A stretch of DNA of 53,930 nt, taken from a virus. The stretch lies in IMG/VR virus record IMGVR_UViG_3300005530_000030, positions 1-53,930 of that record; one strand, 5' to 3'. The position numbers and the translations under genes were made by a program. Shown one piece after another: positions 37,953 through 45,572 of this stretch. The notes below the pieces were generated by a model. It searched no databases and was not told the DNA's origin. It saw nothing but the letters and a program-made list of their open reading frames with translations. Numbering within the stretch: position 1 is the first letter of the stretch; the number at the start of each line of letters is the position of its first letter.

Positions 37953-38272
37953 AAATCGTGGCCGATATCAAAACATCGAAAATCCTCAATCCGGATTACT
38001 ACGTCACCGGGCTGATGAAGAAAGAACACTCGACTGCTTCCCAACTGTTTTATCATTTTCGCAAGACAACCGAAATTGTGTTGTCTCAGGCTCTGGACGA
38101 TGCCACAGTGGCTGGTCTCAGGATTGACGGAGAAGATGTGGCCGATGAATTCGCTTATGCAAGTGATGTAGTTGCAGCCTGTAGGCGGGCACTAGAAGCA
38201 ACCAACCCCGAGGATATTCTTGAACAAGACAAGGATATGATTTGGGGGGCGACGTGGGCCTTTATTCTTTAA
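37949..38272 (+). CDS. 107-residue hypothetical protein
   Basis: GTG 37949 with GGAG 8 nt upstream, overlapping the previous stop. Alpha-rich product (KIVADIKTSKILNPDYYVTGLMKKEHST...; DEFAYASDVVAACRRALEATNPEDILEQD region). It ends 10 nt inside the convergent secreted-protein gene. Unknown function. Confidence 0.55.
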   Translation: MKIVADIKTSKILNPDYYVTGLMKKEHSTASQLFYHFRKTTEIVLSQALDDATVAGLRIDGEDVADEFAYASDVVAACRRALEATNPEDILEQDKDMIWGATWAFIL

Positions 38273-38483
38273 CCGGCTTACCCCACATCTCGCACTTGCC
38301 AAAAACCTCGACATCAAGGGCTCCCTGTTTCTTAAAGTTCTCGGGGAGCCCTTTTTGTAGGGTCTCAAGTTCTTTGGTGCATTCCTCTACAGTTGGAAAC
38401 TGTGTCGAGAACTCTTGAGATCCGGCGTGACGCTCGCCATTAAAAGTCCAAACAACAATAATAGACAGAAGAAAAACTTTCAT
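38262..38483 (-). CDS. Small exported protein
   Basis: A 73-residue protein with a signal-peptide-like start (MKVFLLSIIVVWTFNG) and a short mature part holding two Cys (VEECTKEL and FGKCEMWG) that may form a disulphide. Its ATG overlaps the gene 25 stop (ATGA). Last gene of the baseplate operon; a periplasmic or lysis-related role is possible. Confidence 0.55.
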   Translation of the reverse strand: MKVFLLSIIVVWTFNGERHAGSQEFSTQFPTVEECTKELETLQKGLPENFKKQGALDVEVFGKCEMWGKPVKE

Positions 38484-38926
38484 CGGACCCTTTTCAAAAT
38501 TGTGTTTAGAGTGAAAATTTGGGGGCCAAGATTTACAATTTCAAAAGCGATTGCCACAAAATATCCGGGAGTATCATCCCCGTCACTACCAAATTGGTCC
38601 CCTTCTTGGGCAGTTACTTGGACTTGAATATTTCTAGCCCGAGGCTCGTATATAAAAGCTTGTTCGATTGAAGACTGTAGAATGTCAGCCGTCATTTGAT
38701 CAACGGGGTCGAAAAGACCATTCTGGACCTTCGACCCCTTGAGAGGCTGATAAGGCGCCTCTCCCAAATTCGTCAGCATAAGAAGGCGCAAAGACTGCCG
38801 TACAGCGGCGGCGTTTTTCTCGACATCAAGATTCCCCGATGTCGGATTTGTCTGAAACTGCCAATTTATGTCACTGTAGTAAACAAGCTGCTTAGAGGCA
38901 GCAGTAAACTTTTCTGCACGTGGCAA
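38480..38926 (-). CDS. 25: Baseplate wedge protein, T4 gp25
   Basis: A 148-residue protein (T4 gp25 is 132) with the gpW/gp25 fold signatures: YYSDINWQFQTNPTSGNLDV, AVRQSLRLLMLTNLGEAPYQPLKGS (read as LLMLTNLGEAPYQP), FDPVDQMTADILQSSI and YEPRARNIQVQV (the conserved EPR loop). gp25 is part of the inner wedge core and starts sheath assembly. TTG start with a weak purine-rich site upstream. Confidence 0.93.
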   Translation of the reverse strand: MPRAEKFTAASKQLVYYSDINWQFQTNPTSGNLDVEKNAAAVRQSLRLLMLTNLGEAPYQPLKGSKVQNGLFDPVDQMTADILQSSIEQAFIYEPRARNIQVQVTAQEGDQFGSDGDDTPGYFVAIAFEIVNLGPQIFTLNTILKRVR

Positions 38927-38928
38927 TT

Positions 38929-39009
38929 TTACTTCTTCTTACGATTGGCCACACGATAAGAACCGTGGACGATAAGCCCGCCGACCAAAACGCCGATTAC
39001 GAAAATCAT
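38929..39009 (-). CDS. 26-residue membrane micropeptide
   Basis: AGGAGG lies 7 nt before ATG 39009, and the ATG shares its A with the preceding TAA. Product MIFVIGVLVGGLIVHGSYRVANRKKK: one short hydrophobic helix and a Lys tail. The ideal ribosome binding site is the main evidence. Confidence 0.55.
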   Translation of the reverse strand: MIFVIGVLVGGLIVHGSYRVANRKKK

Positions 39010-39221
39010 TAGAGTCCTCCTGTTTTCTTTCGGTAGTCTTGAGCAGCCGAAACTGCCGTTTTATAAACAGACTTCACCAACCGTCCCATCGGATGCGCCG
39101 ATAGCGCACTACTAACAATCCCCGACCCCACACTCTTAGCCACATGACCAGCCATGCCAAGGGTGCTCCCCATCGGCTTATTTTTGACTACGCCAGTGTT
39201 GTTTTTGAATGGGTCGGCCAT
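39009..39221 (-). CDS. 70-residue baseplate-operon protein
   Basis: ATG 39221 with AAGGAG 12 nt upstream. Gly/Ser/Ala-rich, amphipathic (HVAKSVGSGIVSSALSAHPMGRLVKSVYKTAVSAAQDYRKK region). No family recognised. It precedes the micropeptide and gene 25 in one transcript. Confidence 0.55.
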   Translation of the reverse strand: MADPFKNNTGVVKNKPMGSTLGMAGHVAKSVGSGIVSSALSAHPMGRLVKSVYKTAVSAAQDYRKKTGGL

Positions 39222-39245
39222 CGGGAAACCATACTCCTTTTCGGA

Positions 39246-39251
39246 TATTTA
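39246..39251 (-). promoter_or_regulatory. Late-promoter-like box inside the baseplate operon
   Basis: On the minus strand GGGTAAATATCC, 25 nt before ATG 39221. ATATCC (39248-39243) can pair with GGAGTAT (39237-39231), which contains the GGAG of the next gene, with one bulged G. Confidence 0.55.
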
Positions 39252-39294
39252 CCCCCGAGCCCGTCGCCTTACGTCCCGCCGAAACTTCTGGTCT

Positions 39295-39414
39295 TTAAGC
39301 CACGCCCAAGGGCCTCCATCCAGCACCCACGCAATTCCCAAATATAGCGAGAAAAATCGGAAACAAAATATATCGAACCCAAAGAGGGAATCGTTGAAGA
39401 AGAGCCCCAATCAT
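39295..39414 (-). CDS. 39-residue membrane peptide
   Basis: ATG 39414, 3 nt after the spike gene stop, with AGGTGG 9 nt upstream. Product MIGALLQRFPLWVRYILFPIF... has one hydrophobic helix. No family. Coupled position supports expression. Confidence 0.45.
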   Translation of the reverse strand: MIGALLQRFPLWVRYILFPIFLAIFGNCVGAGWRPLGVA

Positions 39415-39416
39415 TT

Positions 39417-40019
39417 TTAATCACCCACCTGTTTCACATTGTTAATCTGGACATTGCCCTTTAGATTGAAAGAACTCTGTCCCTGCATTTGGATACTACC
39501 CTTGACCTTCATATCCATTTTTCCAGTCACGTTTACGTTATGGTCGCCCTTTACACCATGATAGGCGTTTCCGGCTGTGGCCGTCTTAGAGTTTCCCCCA
39601 ACAACTGACTGAGAATGCCCTGCCGTGACTTGATTGCTGTCCCCGGCTGTCTCGATATGACTCCCCCCGTCCACATTGAAGCGGTGATGTCCGGCCACCT
39701 TCATATCATGGTTTTGATTGACGGTCATGGACATTCCGCCTTTCTTGTAATTGATGCTCTGTCCCACGCTAAAGTGTTTCATAGACCCATCCGGACCAAT
39801 TTCGGAATAAGTCCCGGACTTGTGTCCAATAAAGATTCGCTCTTTTCCTGGGGTGTTATCAAAGTGAACTTCGTGCCCAGCTTCAGACACAAAAACCTGA
39901 TTGTAAGGGTACTGGGGAGTACTTCCGTCTTCCTGGTGTCCTTTAGGAAGTCGGTTTTTTTGTCCTTGGCCGCCATTTTGGCCGCCCCCACTGCCTCCGC
40001 CACCACCACTTGCTGCCAT
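39417..40019 (-). CDS. Baseplate spike needle, gp5 C-terminal beta-helix type
   Basis: A 200-residue protein. Gly/Ser/Gln-rich first 35 residues; then GHEVHFDNTPGKERIFIGHKSGTYSEIGPDG (residues 48-78), the entry strand set of the gp5/VgrG needle; then a series of short strands with alternating hydrophobics (HDMKVAGHHRFNVDGGSHIETAGD; VKGSIQMQGQSSFNLKGNVQINN region). It lacks OB and lysozyme domains, which T4 gp5 has in the same chain. It likely trimerises to form the membrane-puncturing tip. AGGGGG precedes the ATG. Confidence 0.75.
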   Translation of the reverse strand: MAASGGGGGSGGGQNGGQGQKNRLPKGHQEDGSTPQYPYNQVFVSEAGHEVHFDNTPGKERIFIGHKSGTYSEIGPDGSMKHFSVGQSINYKKGGMSMTVNQNHDMKVAGHHRFNVDGGSHIETAGDSNQVTAGHSQSVVGGNSKTATAGNAYHGVKGDHNVNVTGKMDMKVKGSIQMQGQSSFNLKGNVQINNVKQVGD

Positions 40020-40020
40020 C

Positions 40021-40119
40021 TTATCCCCCTAGAGACTTAAAAACTAACCAAGTACATCCCGCCATAAAAAGCGTGACCCCAAATCCGCCGATGATAATCC
40101 CAACAATCAGATTCGGCAT
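40021..40119 (-). CDS. 32-residue membrane micropeptide
   Basis: GAGG lies 7 nt before ATG 40119. Product MPNLIVGIIIGGFGVTLFMAG... is a single hydrophobic helix with a short basic tail. It is the third micropeptide of this kind in the baseplate operon (see 38929 and 39295). Confidence 0.5.
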   Translation of the reverse strand: MPNLIVGIIIGGFGVTLFMAGCTWLVFKSLGG

Positions 40120-40120
40120 T

Positions 40121-40465
40121 TTAGACCTCGTTTACATCCTGACCAATGATAGGGTCATTACCAGCTTCGGCAAAAAGCTCTTCAATCGAGGCTTGAAGGG
40201 CCTCGAATTCGGACGCTTGCTGCAAAAGCTCTTCGGAATTTGCAGTGTTTGCTTGCTGGTCAAGAGGGCTTTTCTTACTCTTCTTCTGAGACAAAGCCTT
40301 GAGCATCGCCCCAAGAGCCCCGGCACCCACTGATTGCACCATCGTTGGGTTGCCGTTCATGGACTCAAGTTTCTTGAGCATGTCCAGAGCCGGCTTGCCC
40401 ACGGCCCCCGACTTATTCTGTCCGTTTAAGTTACGGATCGTATTTGTTGCGCTGTGAAATGGCAT
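40121..40465 (-). CDS. 114-residue hypothetical protein
   Basis: Helical, Ala/Ser/Gln-rich, with a Gly/Ala hydrophobic stretch (VGAGALGAMLKALS) and an acidic C-terminus (ASIEELFAEAGNDPIIGQD). Located between baseplate genes, so a tail assembly factor is plausible. No family recognised. Confidence 0.55.
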   Translation of the reverse strand: MPFHSATNTIRNLNGQNKSGAVGKPALDMLKKLESMNGNPTMVQSVGAGALGAMLKALSQKKSKKSPLDQQANTANSEELLQQASEFEALQASIEELFAEAGNDPIIGQDVNEV

Positions 40466-40467
40466 TT

Positions 40468-40806
40468 TCAGTAAACCTCCAAAGATTTTGTAGCAACTTC
40501 TGATATACTAATCTCCAGATAAATTGTAACCGGTCTCTGGTTTGGATGGGTCCACCTTATCGAAAGATCTTTAATCTCTCTCCCAACCAACTTCTCCAAT
40601 CCCGAGATAAAATCCCTGGTCTTGGTATTATCCTTCAAAGAAGGACAGATTGTGGAAGTTAATCTAGATACTGGGTAAATTATTGGGACTTCCGAACCAT
40701 CAAAAGACCTTACAACAGCTAGCTCTTGTCCTTCATCCTCATAAAGAGCCACTATTTTCAGTTTTGCTGATGTAGTAGCCGAATAGACGATATCGCCAAC
40801 TTTCAT
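40468..40806 (-). CDS. 112-residue hypothetical beta-rich protein
   Basis: The first 60 residues (MKVGDIVYSATTSAKLKIVALYEDE...VRSFDGSEVPIIYPVSRL) resemble a small SH3-like barrel. The second half is alpha/beta. It overlaps the previous gene by 68 nt. Codon use looks more AT-rich than the flanking baseplate genes, hinting at a recent insertion. Confidence 0.55.
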   Translation of the reverse strand: MKVGDIVYSATTSAKLKIVALYEDEGQELAVVRSFDGSEVPIIYPVSRLTSTICPSLKDNTKTRDFISGLEKLVGREIKDLSIRWTHPNQRPVTIYLEISISEVATKSLEVY

Positions 40807-40999
40807 TTTTTACCTCTTCAAACAAGTAGTCATTGTAGAACCGATTTTCTTCTCTTATTTCTTTGAGAAGAAAGGCACATGCTATATTCGGTATAAAACG
40901 ATTTATGCCGGATATAGTATAAACTTCTCCTGTCCGAAGCCCAGTTGGGGCCACGACATTCGCTACAAGTCGAACTTTCGACCCTATCTTTATCCCCAC
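40739..40999 (-). CDS. 86-residue SH3-like hypothetical protein
   Basis: MGIKIGSKVRLVANVVAPTGLRTGEVYTISGI... is typical of a small SH3-like barrel (K-V-R-L strand and G-x-V-Y-T-I strand). The end overlaps the next gene, which also starts with an SH3-like pattern (VGDIVYSAT). Both are inserted between the OB protein and the rest of the operon. Confidence 0.5.
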   Translation of the reverse strand: MGIKIGSKVRLVANVVAPTGLRTGEVYTISGINRFIPNIACAFLLKEIREENRFYNDYLFEEVKNESWRYRLFGYYISKTENSGSL

Positions 41000-41574
41000 T
41001 GATATGACCCAAGCGTCCAGGATTGTTCATCGCTATGTGGACTTTGGGTCATTCCAAACTGATTTTTAGCCTCATTTCTTGCATACGCCGGCACCGAATC
41101 ATTTCCATAGTTATTGGATTGGCTGTCAAAGCGTTTGTAGGCGCCCCCTGTCTTCGGCGAGCGAGAAGCGATAGGCGAGTCATGATTGCGACCACTGGTG
41201 TCAAGTTGACCACCCCCGCTCTGGCCACCTTTACCAGAGCGCCCCACACCTCCAGTGTACATTAGTTGTTGCGAGCCATCGAGCATGTGGCCGATGACCA
41301 CGGAATTCTCCATAGACCCGTTTTGGGATAGACCGATTCCACCTTGTAGAGGATTATTGTGCGAACCCTCCGGGCGAGCCCAAAGAAGTTGCTCGTCCGG
41401 AATGTTACCTTTATCGTTTTGCCAGCCAAAGACCCGAACCTGCACTCGCCCGGCTTCTTCCGGGTCCATGCGGTTTACAACAGTCATGATAAGCTGGCGG
41501 CCTCCACCACCCCCGTAGGAGTAATTTGGTGGATCAAACGGCGTGAATGGTGCGGTTCCGTGATTTTGTGGCAT
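40990..41574 (-). CDS. Baseplate hub protein with gp5-type OB fold
   Basis: A 194-residue protein. Residues about 25-105 carry the gp5 N-terminal OB pattern: QLIMTVVNRMDPEEAGRVQVRVFGWQNDKG, WARPE, GIGLSQNGSMENSVVIGHMLDG (split here as GIGLSQNGSMENS and VVIGHMLDG). A Gly/Ser/Asn-rich tail follows without the lysozyme or beta-helix of T4 gp5. It should sit between hub (gp27-like, 42058) and needle (39417). ATG 41574 lies inside the upstream gene. Confidence 0.8.
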   Translation of the reverse strand: MPQNHGTAPFTPFDPPNYSYGGGGGRQLIMTVVNRMDPEEAGRVQVRVFGWQNDKGNIPDEQLLWARPEGSHNNPLQGGIGLSQNGSMENSVVIGHMLDGSQQLMYTGGVGRSGKGGQSGGGQLDTSGRNHDSPIASRSPKTGGAYKRFDSQSNNYGNDSVPAYARNEAKNQFGMTQSPHSDEQSWTLGSYQWG

Positions 41575-42061
41575 AGTAGTATAAGAAGAAGTTCTGGAAT
41601 CGTTGGTGCCAAATATGTATGCTTGCTATATGTTCTTCGATAATCTTTATATCGTAGCCATAATAAGAAGCACACTCGTGATATTTACGCAGTCGCCAAG
41701 AAAGAAAGGAGGTTATCTCGTCTTCCCTAGCGTATGCTTCCTGTTTAGCAAACCAGATTCCGGGCTGGGTGACGGGGAAATCGCTGTCGTCTAGAATGCT
41801 TCCCCAAACGCTAAAGATGTGTCCGGCCAAAACATCAAAAGAGTGGACACTCTTCGGATATCTTGACGCCAGGATAGGATAAGAGAATTTGTGCCAGTAC
41901 ATCGAATTGATGCTACCAAGGAACTGGGCAGCCTTGTTCCGGCGCACATAAACTTCTTCTTGTTTTTTGGGTTCCCCTTCCTTAACAACCACCGGCTTTA
42001 CCGGGGCACGCATAGTCGGCCGGGTCTTCCACGCATCAAAGTCGATGACCACACACGTCAT
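41534..42061 (-). CDS. Hypothetical protein between hub genes
   Basis: A 175-residue protein; ATG overlaps the gp27-like stop (ATGA). N-terminal basic/proline linker, then an aromatic-rich helical body (SMYWHKFSYPILASRYPKSVHSF...; HECASYYGYDIKIIEEHIASIHIWHQRFQNFFLYYY region). Location suggests a hub or spike assembly protein. No recognisable T4 counterpart. Confidence 0.5.
   Translation of the reverse strand: MTCVVIDFDAWKTRPTMRAPVKPVVVKEGEPKKQEEVYVRRNKAAQFLGSINSMYWHKFSYPILASRYPKSVHSFDVLAGHIFSVWGSILDDSDFPVTQPGIWFAKQEAYAREDEITSFLSWRLRKYHECASYYGYDIKIIEEHIASIHIWHQRFQNFFLYYYATKSRNRTIHAV
41682..41687 (-). promoter_or_regulatory. TAAATA box within the hub-region gene
   Basis: On the minus strand GCGTAAATATC, inside the coding region and 108 nt before the OB-protein start. 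Its internal position makes it a weaker candidate. Confidence 0.3.
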
Positions 42062-43278
42062 GCCGCTGCAACCTCCAAGGCGCTTTGGGTAGCCGTGAAA
42101 ATAGATACCGCACCAAACTCCCGGTCGTCAAGAGCAAAAGAGTGGGCAAGTTCTGTCACAAGGTAATCACCAGAAGCAACCGATGTCGAAGCATTTCCGC
42201 CCCCCTGAGGCGGAATAAGTTGCAAGGATACTCCCCCTCCTACGTCTAGAAAGAGTCCGCCCTGGACCGGCACCTTGACGATAAAGGTGCGTCCTCCCTT
42301 CATGGCCGCCGTCTGTAGCTGATCAGTGGTGGAATTGCTTAGGGGATTCTGGGCAGCGTCTTGCGAGGCCGAATCATTCAAGTGGTAGTTGGGTTTTCCC
42401 CCATTGCCACCCCCAACGCCACTCAGACCGCCAATACTTCCCATGCCCGTCCCCATCTTGTTCATGACTTGCTCAAGAGTCCGGATGTCAAACATGGACA
42501 TTGCTTGCGAAAGGGCTCCGGCGATGGCCCCCACAGCACCTCTATGGCCGGGGGCGGCACATGTACCATTTGCCTTAGCAACAATCGAGATGATTGCGAA
42601 AACAGTATCGGTTTGGTCTTGAAGCCAGTTTACCCCCCAAGTAGTTTTCTGGATAAACTTGGTGCCTCCTTTTGCCCCCAAAAGAGAGCCAATGGTGGCA
42701 AGTACCATACTTGCATAAGACCTAAAATATACGGGATTTTCGGTAGTTCCCCAGCTGGAGTGGCGCTTAATGTCATCAATTGCGGTGAAAGGATTCTTTC
42801 CCGACACAACAAAACTTTCTTTGCTCAGCATCCCCGAGGATGCTCGCATCTGGAGCCCGCCCCCGATGTACTGACCATGGATAGCGGCGATGGCCGCTGA
42901 GCCCGGCATACCCTGGAAAGACTGCTGGACGATATTGGCCTTGTCCTTAAAGTATTCATTTCCAATCATATCGATTGTATACTTCTGCGAACGATTAGCC
43001 GGCTCCGGTTGCTCCCCTGTCATCGAAAGAAGCTTTAGGCTTCCGGCAAAAGTGACTCCTCCGCAATCCCACGAATATACAACTTCTTCTCCCCCTTGAA
43101 TCGCCATACCCTCAATCAAGTTGGTCTCATCGTTGAGGTGCATCTTGCCGGTCAGATAGGGCTTGTGAATGGTGCCATAGACGTTGAACTCCACAACAAG
43201 AGTACGAATGTCCACCCCTTTCATAGTAAGAACTCGGGGGCGACACTTAGTAGTCTGAAAGCCAGATCCAAAAGCCAT
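42058..43278 (-). CDS. 27: Baseplate hub protein, gp27-like
   Basis: A 406-residue protein (T4 gp27 is 391). GVDIRTLVVEFNVYGTIHKPYLTGKMHLNDETNLIEG (split as LVVEFNVYGTIHKPYLTG and MHLNDETNLIEG) and GGEEVVYSWDCGG follow the beta-barrel pattern of hub proteins. The middle has a helical region and the C-terminus returns to beta structure (SGDYLVTELAHSFALDDREF). Position directly before the OB-fold gene matches 27-5 partnership. Identity to gp27 is by pattern and context. Confidence 0.65.
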   Translation of the reverse strand: MAFGSGFQTTKCRPRVLTMKGVDIRTLVVEFNVYGTIHKPYLTGKMHLNDETNLIEGMAIQGGEEVVYSWDCGGVTFAGSLKLLSMTGEQPEPANRSQKYTIDMIGNEYFKDKANIVQQSFQGMPGSAAIAAIHGQYIGGGLQMRASSGMLSKESFVVSGKNPFTAIDDIKRHSSWGTTENPVYFRSYASMVLATIGSLLGAKGGTKFIQKTTWGVNWLQDQTDTVFAIISIVAKANGTCAAPGHRGAVGAIAGALSQAMSMFDIRTLEQVMNKMGTGMGSIGGLSGVGGGNGGKPNYHLNDSASQDAAQNPLSNSTTDQLQTAAMKGGRTFIVKVPVQGGLFLDVGGGVSLQLIPPQGGGNASTSVASGDYLVTELAHSFALDDREFGAVSIFTATQSALEVAAA

Positions 43279-43562
43279 TAGCGATAACCTTTAGTTGCTC
43301 CAATTCCGAGAGTTTTTTGTTTTTGTTGATTGATTTTAGGAACCGGGGCGGGGCTTCCTTTCCTTGGGGCCAGCATTCCCAAGAGACTAATCCCGGTCGT
43401 CATGATATCCGCTTCTACAATTTCTCTTAGGGGCTTTTTCTTATTATAAGATGCCCAAGCAATCTTGAAAGGAGAAGAAGACCCTTTTGGAAACTTCTTT
43501 TTAAGTTCCAAAACCTGTTTCTCCCTGCCTGGGGGAGCGACCTCATTAAGTTTTATTGTCAT
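43278..43562 (-). CDS. 94-residue hypothetical protein
   Basis: Begins MTIKLNEVAPPGREKQVLELKKKF, then 'PKGSSSPFKIAWASYNKKKPLREIVEADI'. The PF-x-IAWA-x-YNK pattern is found in short proteins and protein ends of T4-like phages. KKKPLREIVEAD resembles the LRDI tails at 10108 and 21978. ATG overlaps the gene 53 stop region. Function unknown. Confidence 0.55.
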   Translation of the reverse strand: MTIKLNEVAPPGREKQVLELKKKFPKGSSSPFKIAWASYNKKKPLREIVEADIMTTGISLLGMLAPRKGSPAPVPKINQQKQKTLGIGATKGYR

Positions 43563-44485
43563 GTGATTGCCCCGTTATTTGCTAGGTCTACCCGAAGTTG
43601 TTCGGCCGCTTGGGTCGCATAATTCGGGTCGAGAAGATAAAGAGAGCGTTTTGATGCGTTCTTTTGTTGCTCCCAATCATAGACACTTACCGGCGCCCAG
43701 AAACTAAACTCCTCAAGCGGAATAATTTCGATGACAAGTTCGTTGTTTGATATTTGCTGATTTGCCCCCGAAAACCAGCCGGCCAGATATAGATTATTCA
43801 GCCATTCGGTGTTTGAGGTGATGATGTTGGCTTCGGTGTTCCCCTCGACGTGGCGGATAAAGAGGGTGTTGTTGGCTGCATAAATCTGCTCAAGCTCGCA
43901 CCGACCTACCTGTACCCCGTTGTTCCACATGAAGCAAAGCTCTGAGTCTTGGTAGGCAGCGGCATTCGCCACTTGCACCGCAACAATCATGTTTGTATCG
44001 GCCACCCAGTCAGCTTCTAACCGAGCATACTTTATCACTTTACCTTTCTGCCCAAAGACCGCCTGATAGTATTTTTTCGCTCCTTCCGGAATAGTATTTG
44101 CATAAAAGTCGGGAGAAATGGTTATGTCGTCATTTGCCCAGTTATTCGTATAAAATTTTGTACGCTGTTGTTGAATGTCGATGCCCCCATCATTCACATA
44201 CTTGTCTCTCATAAAGGACTGAAAATCAAAATCAGTCAGAGGCCAGTCATACATCGGATCAATAATTCCGTTCACAAGATAGATGAGCCAATCCATGTAG
44301 GAATCTTGATAGTATCCGTAAGCAGTAAGGTCCGCCCTCTGACCTTCGGGTACGTCGTAGGCATAGAAAGCGGTTGGAAGGCTAGTAAGATCCGTCGTCG
44401 CCAAAGTGACTCGGCGAGTAATATCGACGCAATTTGCCCCGTTATAATTGATTTGCGGAAACTTCTGGAAATAATATTCGGACAT
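43559..44485 (-). CDS. 53: Baseplate wedge protein, T4 gp53
   Basis: A 308-residue protein. The first 120 residues match the gp53 family: YYFQKFPQINYNG..CVDITRRV, FYAYDVPEGQRADLTAYGYYQDSYMDWLIYLVNGIIDPMYDWPLT (split as FYAYDVPEGQRADLTAYGYY and DWLIYLVNGIIDPMYDWPLT). These are the LysM-like part that clamps wedges together. The remaining 190 residues are an extra domain absent from T4 gp53 (196 residues). ATG overlaps the gene 48 stop. Confidence 0.85.
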   Translation of the reverse strand: MSEYYFQKFPQINYNGANCVDITRRVTLATTDLTSLPTAFYAYDVPEGQRADLTAYGYYQDSYMDWLIYLVNGIIDPMYDWPLTDFDFQSFMRDKYVNDGGIDIQQQRTKFYTNNWANDDITISPDFYANTIPEGAKKYYQAVFGQKGKVIKYARLEADWVADTNMIVAVQVANAAAYQDSELCFMWNNGVQVGRCELEQIYAANNTLFIRHVEGNTEANIITSNTEWLNNLYLAGWFSGANQQISNNELVIEIIPLEEFSFWAPVSVYDWEQQKNASKRSLYLLDPNYATQAAEQLRVDLANNGAIT

Positions 44486-45537
44486 TATTGTGGATTCGGG
44501 TTAATTGATGATGGAGTATTTCCGTGCTGAGAAGCATCCCACGGGTCATTGACTTCGGAGAAGTCATTCGTCAGCCAGTACTCGATTTCGATAAAGCGAG
44601 CCGACACGTCAACAATTACCGGTGAGCCGACATTATTTGTTGCGGGGTCGGGCCGATAAAAGGCCGGCTGACCTTCGGGGGCGTAGTTGGCTGTGAAAGT
44701 GGTTAGTACGGCCGGCTTAAACTTATACATCTGCAAAGGATTCGGAAGAATACCGATTCGCCAGATGGCAGGATATCCCCACACAGCTCCCGAGGGAGCA
44801 ATCGATGGGCTCATCTGGCGCTGAAACATGCGGATAACTCTTCCGAGTTGAATCGCATCTTGAGGGGTGTTTGGCGAAAACTTCCACTGAAATTCAAACA
44901 TCTTGTACTTCGGACCTTGAAGCAAGATGGTCAAGAACTGGTTTGGGGCAATTCCAAAGAAAGCCTGGGCCGCCTCGCCGAAGTTGATTCCCCCAACGTT
45001 TGGAGCAAAGGCGGCCCCTTGTCTTAGGAGAGATTGCAAAGAATCATTTACGCTCGCTGAAGAAGATACGGCGTTACGACTATTTCCTGGATCAAGGGTG
45101 GCGCCACTTCCCATGTGAAGACCTTCTCTCACTTTCTGCGCAATGTTAACCATTTCTCCAGTGAAAGTCCCAAGGGCCTTTTGGTCATACTCGACGTTTA
45201 GAGCATCAACCATCACCTGACTTAAAGGCAAAAAGATATTTCCAATTTCATTAAGCGGTCCCACTTCCAAAAGTCCAGCCCGAGAATACTGATTTATCTG
45301 AAATCTCATATAATACTTTGGGAAGTCGGCGGTCGGATAGAGCATCGTGCTTACCGACTGGAGACTAGAGAGGTTGTTCTGAATCGTCTGGGGGCTTGAG
45401 GGCGCCCCAATACTAACCCCCCCAACCGAGCCCCCCTGAGCTTGGGCAGTGGCCCCGCTCGTAAATGGACTAGCTCTGTTAAGGTTTTGCGGGGTACCTT
45501 GCTGAGTGCCAGAGGTTCCGAAAGGGACAAACGCCAA
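44485..45537 (-). CDS. 48: Baseplate tail-tube cap, T4 gp48-like
   Basis: A 350-residue protein (T4 gp48 is 364). Ser/Gly/Gln-rich N-terminus of about 60 residues, then FPKYYMRFQINQYSR..., FLPLSQVMVDALNVEYDQKALG, and the tube-like C-terminal part (YKMFEFQWKFSPNTPQDA, VIRMFQRQMSP, GYPAIWRIGI, LTTFTANYAPEGQPAFY, EIEYWLTNDF). gp48 sits on the hub and seeds the tube with gp54. TTG start; first gene after the minus TAAATA box. Confidence 0.8.
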   Translation of the reverse strand: MAFVPFGTSGTQQGTPQNLNRASPFTSGATAQAQGGSVGGVSIGAPSSPQTIQNNLSSLQSVSTMLYPTADFPKYYMRFQINQYSRAGLLEVGPLNEIGNIFLPLSQVMVDALNVEYDQKALGTFTGEMVNIAQKVREGLHMGSGATLDPGNSRNAVSSSASVNDSLQSLLRQGAAFAPNVGGINFGEAAQAFFGIAPNQFLTILLQGPKYKMFEFQWKFSPNTPQDAIQLGRVIRMFQRQMSPSIAPSGAVWGYPAIWRIGILPNPLQMYKFKPAVLTTFTANYAPEGQPAFYRPDPATNNVGSPVIVDVSARFIEIEYWLTNDFSEVNDPWDASQHGNTPSSINPNPQ

Positions 45538-45565
45538 TCTAAGTATCCTTTGATGAATTCCTTTT

Positions 45566-45571
45566 TATTTA
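45566..45571 (-). promoter_or_regulatory. Late-promoter-like box of the baseplate operon
   Basis: On the minus strand ATGTAAATAAAAAGG, 29 nt before the TTG of gene 48. It would drive genes 48 to 25. It overlaps the ATG of the divergent gene 4. Confidence 0.55.
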
Positions 45572-45572
45572 C

